Of a stretch of 64,000 bases of DNA, positions 58,047 through 64,000 are shown piece after piece (the stretch's first letter is position 1; the number at the start of each line of letters is the position of its first letter). The DNA is taken from NCBI GenBank assembly GCA_050084515.1, contig CM114271.1, positions 57,598,001 to 57,662,000 of the forward strand, read 5' to 3'. Source of the stretch: Blasia pusilla. Lineage: Eukaryota; Marchantiophyta; Marchantiopsida; Blasiales. A program made the position numbers and the translations under genes. The notes under the pieces were generated by a model, which was not told the DNA's origin, ran no database searches, and saw nothing but the letters and a program-made list of their open reading frames with translations.

Positions 58047-58330
58047 GGTTGCACAACAAAATATTTGTTAGTCCATGGGACAGACATGCCAAATGCCTCC
58101 TACGTTGTCCGCGCAAGCTCAGGCTTGGATTAAGGGTGCATAATAGGGAGTGAACGGATGTACACGCTACGGGCCCGCGTCAAGCCCAGGTGCGAGCCAT
58201 GCTTGCTCAACACGTGCTACATATGAGCTAGAAAATAGCTGCCAAGAACTAGCGGTAGGTTGTTGGGCTCGGGTGCGGGCTTTGTGCTTTCGAGCTTGCC
58301 ATCTTTTCAATCATGTAGTGCATAATCCTT
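58047..58330 (+). mobile_element. GGTTGCAC-family left-end copy
   Basis: Starts GGTTGCACAACAAAATATTT and contains GGACAGACATGCC, GGGCCCGCGTCAAGCCC and GTGCGGGC words as in the other copies. The right end is not found. Confidence 0.5.
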
Positions 58331-58879
58331 ATGGTACGTCTCCTTTTTGTAGAGAGTTGATGCATGATGATTTCAAGTTTCAACTCACCTCTCCTTTTCA
58401 ACCTACCTCTTCATGTCTAACCATACTACCATGCACTTCTAGATTTTCCACATAAGTGTGATTGTTAGCAAGTTTTACAAACACCATGTCCCTTAGAGGG
58501 AAAATCTTTACTATTATTTGCACAAAATTCTTTCCTTTCAAGACTCTTAGATTCGTGCCACATGAGCTTGGAATGAGCTTAGTCTATACCCAAGGGATGT
58601 TTAAGTCACTTATACTTGGAGGGTTTGTTTAAACATCAAGTTCAAAAGTTTTAGAGGTAATCTAAGAAAACTCAATGAATAACATTACTAGTCTATATAT
58701 TCTTGTATGAAGACGAATAGACCATGATATATGCCTTCAATGGAGGTTTAGATAATTGGTTCCCCTTGTCAACGTCTATTCACGCGCGTTGTACGGGAAC
58801 TCGTGGAAGGACGAGTTCTGAGTTCTTGTACAATGCTTTGGTAGAGATTGGAGGTTGAGTCCAATGGATCATGAGTGAC

Positions 58880-59330
58880 CCGCCAAGAAGTAGAGCAATC
58901 TGCTAGAATAGGTTTCCCCTTTATGTGGGCCCATTTGGAGGTCACATGAGGAACTTACTATCCAGAGAAAGTTCCCCAATTATATGAGCTTTGAATTCTA
59001 TTTATGGAAATTTTCTCTTGACCCACTATTGGAGGTTTAGGGTCAAGAGATGACCTATGTGCGCATATGATCAAGGGGAGGACTTGCCTTGTTCCTCATG
59101 GACAAAGTTTGTGTCCGCGAACTTATGTCGGTGCGGGTCTGAGTTCACGTGACACACACAAGATCCCATCATGACCACAACATAAATCAAGGTTTGGCCA
59201 GCCTGCACACAATCCCACAACCCATTGCTCATTCTTGCCACTCTCACATATTTTAGGATACATCGACAAGTTTTGGTAGGGCGCCCTCATCCCTATAAGG
59301 TTAAGGATGAGAGAATGAGATATTGAGAGC
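58880..59330 (+). mobile_element. Divergent gypsy LTR fragment overlaid by a TIR-element fragment
   Basis: 58890-59090 resembles the LTR middle section: GGTTTCCCCTTTATGTGGGC, CCATTTGGAGGTCA, TTGACCCACTATTGGAGG and GTCAAGAGATGACCT. 59100-59250 matches the GGTTGCAC family (GACAAAGTTTGTGTCC, ACAACCCATTGCTCATTCTT). This suggests a TIR element inserted into or next to an old LTR. Confidence 0.45.
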
Positions 59331-60020
59331 TCTAAAATATAGAAGCTTGCTGGTGTCTCACTATTTGTATAGGGTGGGTAATGTGTTCTCCATTCAGCCG
59401 CTCATGGGAGTGCTCATGGGAGCAAAATCTGCTTGTTGTGTTATTTTCTATTTAGATTTTCATACGAGAGTGGTGCACAGAAGCGTTGCCCAATTTTTGA
59501 TATAATTTGAGTATGGGCATGGAGTTCTCCATGCTGGTGCTCTTAGGAGCATCCTTTAGCTTGCTGGATTTATGTCACACAAATTTGAAATCAACTCCTC
59601 CAAAACTGCCAAATGTTTTGTAGGAGTTGAGGCCATGTGCTGGATGATAGCAATTTCCAGTTTCAAATGAAAGATCAAATGAAGGAGCTGACTTGACAAC
59701 ATTGTAGATCAATAAGTCATGCATAATGTTGAAGAAATTAGGCATAATTTTGATTTTGGACCTCAAAGTTGTGGTCATTCTCGTCGGGCTATCACATCCA
59801 ACGTGTGAAGGTTGAAATTTCTAAATTTTGTAACTTCCTTTGGTAGAGTTAGAAAAAAAAACCATTTATTTTAATGCATAGGATAAGGAGAAAAAATGAT
59901 TTGAGGGTGAAAGTGAGTGAAAAATTTATATATTGGGTGTTGACCCAGGATTTGTGGAGCTTGGTGGAATATGAGCCAACTTTGAGATAATTTTAGTGAG
60001 CTGAGTCTTTTTCTAAGTTG
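59330..60020 (+). mobile_element. Gypsy leader region of the plus-strand copy
   Basis: Matches the leader repeats at 22500-23055 (same orientation) and 26930-27465 (inverted). It contains GCTCATGGGAGTGC twice in tandem form (59401-59421), then CATGGAGTTCTCCATGCTGG, and ends TTGACCCAGGATTTGTGGAG. It precedes gag. Confidence 0.6.
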
Positions 60021-60359
60021 TCAGTGGAGTGGAATTTTTTTTTTGGGGGAATGAAGTTAAAATAGAACAATATTTACCCATGTCTAATAGAACATAATTA
60101 CAATTGACTTCATCGACCATCTATCGTTCAACCACCGTTGTCTATTTGAAAATCATCAACTACCACTCGTCACTACTCGACTGCCGTTGAGTTTCAAGGT
60201 ATGGTCTACCATGCATAGTGATTGGTAGCCGCTTGACGTTGATTGAGTAGTGCAACTTGATGCTTGTTGTTGCAACGTGTCACGCTGTGCGGCTCGTTCC
60301 GCACCATACCGCCTTGATCGCGAGCCACAACAATAATAAGGAGGAGGGCATGTAGTGTT

Positions 60360-62050
60360 GATAGAGGAGGGGATGCCACTATGTGTTGCATCCCATCATC
60401 GAGTGTCATGCCATTTGTAGCCGTGCCATGCCGCCAATGCCGCACTATATCGCTGTACTTGCATCGCATATCAAGAAGGTTTGAGCATCGTCAATATTGG
60501 GGGAGTAAGACTTGCTTATTGGAGGAGTTTATCTTTATGACCGAGTTGAGGTCGTGTTTTGTAGTTGTTAAGGAGCGACACCAACACTATTTTTAGGTTA
60601 TCTATTTTTGTCTTTGCTCTACATGTATGAGGGATTTTTAGGTATTGGGTTTGTGCAGATGGTGAGAGCATCATTAATGCATGAGCTTAGAGGCCATAGA
60701 TGTGTGTGGCATGTCTAGAGTTGAGGATATGCTATGTCAATGAGACGATAGACCAGTAGTCAATTTGTCACACCCCGCCGCTTGTTGCTACACTACACAC
60801 ATCTTAGTGGGAGGTAGTGGAAAGTGAGTGTCGTATGTTTAGTCTAAGTGATTGAGGGATTACTCGCGAGGTTGAGAGTGATTGCCTGAGGAGGCACAAG
60901 GGACATTATGGTGTCCTTCCAAGAATTTGAGAGTTGAGATGGTGTGTCTAGATGTTTTATGGAGCGTGGAGGAGGAGTTTGGCATTGCATCATTGCACAT
61001 ATTGAGCAACCGTGGAAGAAGACTACATAGAGTCTCGGGAGCTTTAGGTACTACAAAGTTGTGCGACTATATTTTGGAGTTTAGGAGTTGGTGTGACTCA
61101 TAGAGGGCCAAGAACTCTTGAGAGTTCAACCCTTTCATAGCATGGAACGAGATGTTCCAACACCTAGAGGGGGCATCCATGAACGATAACCATGAGTTTT
61201 CCCATAGGTACGCATGTGAGATTTAGGCAGGGCGACTCTACTATGACCCACATTACATGTCATGGATTGAGTCATTTCTAGATGAGGAGGAGGAGCTAGG
61301 GGAGACCACTTCCTCTCCTACTAGCACTAGTGAGAGTGAGGGAGGGATGAGTCGGACTCGGGAAATTGCATCATCTAATTGGGTTTGTCCTACATTTTAC
61401 CCCATGGTTGAGTTGTTTGCAGATTTGTGGAGGAACTACCCGGGGTATGGACCGAGAAGTTGCACAGCATCTATAACTTCCATAGGTGCATGGGTGAGAG
61501 TTTGCAAGAACCATTTACTTGCGCGTCTGCGTTGGTTTATTAGTGTCACTCAAGAAGTGATAGAGGCCCAAGCATGGTATGGGATGTTGGAATGAGACCT
61601 ATAGAAACGGGTGAGGGATGCGATACTGGTGATGCTCAACTTACCTATGTTGAGAGATGTTTTTGAGATGTTAGAGTGTATAGAGCATACCATGGTTGAG
61701 GAGAATGTAGCAACCATGAGTAACACGTGAGAGCAATTACGATTGCCTATACTACCAATGCAACAATATGGATTTAGATAGAGGAGTGTGGTACTGCAAG
61801 CTCATGGAGGTTATCCTGTGCATATACCACAACAATCCATGCCATCATATGCGGGTCACAAGCAACCGCCAAGAGTTATTTTTTGGGCATGTGGTAAAGC
61901 CCATTGCCAGTAGGATTATACCCATCAGGGTAGTAGAGGCGTGCCCCAACTTGGAGGAGTAGATGGGCACACACCAAGAGTGTACCATTGTGACCATTGT
62001 TAGCACTATGGTCATACGCTTGCTAGATTTCTTAGCTTCCTAACATTGAC
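60360..62050 (+). mobile_element. Ty3/gypsy gag of the plus-strand copy (degenerate, no pol)
   Basis: Aligns with the minus-strand gag at 24.8-26.4 kb: SSSVMPFVAVPCRQC, FRSWCDS, SWIESFLDEEEELGETTSS and, at the end, YHCDHC-stop-HYGHTLARF, a broken zinc knuckle. All pol functions are missing: only about 100 bp separate the knuckle from the LTR at 62148. Several stops make it non-coding today. Confidence 0.65.
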
Positions 62051-62147
62051 GGTATAATTGATCCGAGCTTAGTAGTAGTTCCTACAGGCTTGCGATGTAT
62101 GTTGTATGGATCCGCCCGTGTTCGGTGAGAGCGATGTGTACAACAAC

Positions 62148-62784
62148 TATCATGTCTGTTAGGATAGATCTAGTAGAACATCATTGGAGATATTGGAGGA
62201 AAACCTTAGGAGGTCGAGGATGACATGTTGAAGGCCCAGGTAACCTGAGAGAGAGGAGGTTCCCCTTTGTTTCGGCTCATTTGGAGCCATATTGAAAACT
62301 TACTATTTTGGGCAAGTTATTGTTATTGTTATAGTTGACTTTCCACTTTTGGAAGTGATCTTTGACCCACTATAGCAGGTCAAGAGCTAAGGAGGTGACC
62401 TGCGAGTATAGGTTATCGTGGAGAGAGCTTGGGAGAGGGAAGGAGGTATAACTCCAAAAGAGAGAGCGTTTGAGAGCTCATTCTCTCCTTGTTGAACCTC
62501 TTGGCATGAGGCGATGGACCTATGGTCCTCCTTGCCTTGTGTGTGTAACCCAAACCTCTCATTAGGAGAATGAGTTTGGTGAGAGAGAGAGAGAGAGAGA
62601 GAGAGATGGAATGTGCACATTTATGAGACCTTGTTATGAGTGAGATTCAGTTGATTTATTGGAGATATTTTGGTACTTATTATCTTGATATTTAGATGCC
62701 ATGAGTAAGCATGGGATCGTGTCTGTTTTTGTGTATGTTTAATGACATCGATGTCTGTTAAGTAGTGATGTGTGTGCATGCAAT
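62148..62784 (+). mobile_element. Gypsy 3' LTR of the plus-strand copy
   Basis: Starts TATCATGTCTGTTAGGATAG and contains GTTTCGGCTCATTTGGAGCC, AACCCAAACCTCTCATTAGG and a (GA)n run at 62582-62606. It then has CCTTGTTATGAGTGAGATTC and GGTACTTATTATCTTGATAT, and ends near GTGTGTGCATGCA. ATAGT at 62785-62789 follows, then copia gag sequence. Confidence 0.75.
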
Positions 62785-64000
62785 ATAGTAGGCACTGGTA
62801 GCTCGCCTAGTATGCAAGAGAATGCCCTCTTTGCAAGTAATGGATCAAACAAAGGCAGAGGTCATGGTAGAAGCTTCCGTGGTTGTGATGAATATCAAGC
62901 ATATAGAGGAAGAGGTGCTCAACATAACTTTTCTCAATCATCTGTGGACCAGTATGAGACACAATCACAAGGTGGTGATAGTGGAAACCATTGGGATTTG
63001 CCATTACTATGGGATAAAGGGTCCTTGAAGATCGTTGGATTTTGCAATTACTATGAGATAAAGGGTCACTATGCAAAGTTTTGTTTCAAGAAGAAGGCAG
63101 ATATGAGGACGGGAGCCTTACAACAATAAAATTATGTGGAGCAACAACATCAAGGGTTGTATCAAAAACAACAATATTTACAACCTTAGCATCTCTTAAT
63201 CATGACTCATCATATGAGAGGAATGGTCAAGAAAGGCCCGATATCAACTTGCATTGGTTCATCGACTTTGGTGCATCAAATGAGGTGACCTCACAAGCTA
63301 AATAGTTCAATGGTATGGAGACGCTGAAAGATATTGCAATAGTGCTCACATGAGTTGATATTCAACATCATATCATGCATATCGATTAAGTTCCAATAGC
63401 ATCATATGATCTTTATGCTCTTGGAAATGTTCTCCATGTTCCTACCATTGCAAGAAATTTGATCTCTATAGAAAAAAATAGTATAACAAGATTATCAGGT
63501 GAAGTTTAACATGAATGGCTATTTCATTACAATAATGGATGACCAGATATCATAGCCAAAGGAACTAGATCTAGGAGAATATTCAAATTAGATGTTTCTA
63601 TGCAAGAGATTCAAACAATGTATGGTTAAACTCTCCAACAAGTTACAAATCTAAATGTGTGGTATAAGAGAACTGGGCATATGAATCTTCAAAGATTATA
63701 AAGTCTTTCATAATCTAATATAGTAATAAGACTATGAATAGGAATAAGCAAATTCTATTATGTTAGAGGTATGCCCTATATGCCAATTTGGAAAATAAGC
63801 TAGATTTCCATTTCCAAAGCAAGGTAGAAAAGCAACCAAGATATTGGAGTTGATTCACAATGATGTGTGGACAATATCATAATATAGCCTTAATGGTTGC
63901 CAATATTTTGTGTCATTTATTGATAACTTCTCTATGTATATATGTTGTGATGGAGGACTCACGAGAGTATCTAAACTCTATTGAAGATACTCTCCTCCTC
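62785..64000 (+). mobile_element. Ty1/copia gag C-terminus, protease and integrase (degenerate, runs off the end)
   Basis: In order: GTGSSPSMQENALFASNGSN (gag, Gly/Arg-rich after it); a zinc-knuckle region duplicated in tandem (62994-63023 and 63037-63066; CHYYGIKG and CNYYEIKGHYAKFC, second Cys replaced by Tyr in both). Then HWFIDFGASNEVTS (protease, D-S-G changed to D-F-G), VLHVPTIARNLISI, WYKRTGHMNLQRL (GAG-pre-integrase), and ILELIHNDVWTIS with YFVSFIDNFSMYI (integrase core). Many in-frame stops; inactive. RT would lie beyond the window. Confidence 0.85.

Noticed and set aside
60206-60469. Antisense frame in the gypsy copies (HWRHGTATNGMTLDDG) matching one at 26299-26531 (HWWHGTPSNGTTLGDG)
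   Set aside because: At first it looked like a conserved antisense ORF. The sense frames of the same DNA (IPSSSVMPF and IPSPSVVPF) are equally conserved and continue into gag, so simple gag homology explains it.

Overview
The window is nuclear DNA of a eukaryote, almost certainly a land plant. Three intron-rich genes on the plus strand sit in AT-rich, repeat-dominated DNA full of plant-type LTR retrotransposons, LINEs, Helitron-like and TIR elements and very long microsatellites. The marker genes are a cytosolic ribosomal protein eL38, a DXO/Rai1 enzyme with the plant-type acidic and glycine-rich N-terminal extension, and a clan-85 plant cytochrome P450. One LINE resembles reverse transcriptases I associate with mosses and lycophytes. 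A non-seed plant is therefore possible, but that is a weak inference.

Layout. 1-9 kb: AT-rich DNA with a lone C-terminal exon relic (1076-1199), a roughly 370-bp TC/AC/TG microsatellite (4573-4944) and a Helitron-like cluster (7783-8764). 9.1-10 kb: eL38 in three exons, with a telo-box upstream. 11.9-13.1 kb: decayed Ty3/gypsy RT-RNase H. 15.8-20.3 kb: complete DXO1-like gene, 13 exons, 529 aa, including a GC-AG intron and a 24-nt microexon. 22.5-32.5 kb: nested retrotransposons on the minus strand, namely a gypsy copy (LTR, integrase, gag, leader), a LINE inserted in the microsatellite of a gypsy LTR, and the 5' half of a copia element cut by that LTR. 34-36 kb: a second, older minus-strand LINE. 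37-46 kb: a TIR element family, a tRNA-like SINE head, a GC-rich LINE-tail-like block and a solo gypsy LTR. 46.2-50.1 kb: a CpG-rich block of unknown identity. 50.9-55.4 kb: intact P450, 9 exons, 515 aa. 56-64 kb: tandem repeats, more TIR elements, a plus-strand gypsy copy with gag but no pol, and the 3' part of a copia element running off the end.

The three genes have unrelated jobs: translation, RNA cap quality control, and membrane-bound oxidation, probably of a terpenoid or sterol-like substrate. Nothing suggests a gene cluster or operon.

The most notable structural result is that the copia half at 31.1-32.2 kb (minus) and the copia half at 62.8-64.0 kb (plus) are broken at the same point in gag by the same gypsy LTR family. 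The flanking 5-bp sites match 4 of 5 when read in element orientation. This is best explained by one nested insertion later split by an inversion of about 31 kb between inverted gypsy copies. Other items worth checking are two near-perfect fold-back hairpins with 4-nt loops (10701-10752 and 51352-51399), pol-deleted gypsy copies that keep gag, and the CpG-rich block. I found no convincing undescribed enzymatic or defence system.
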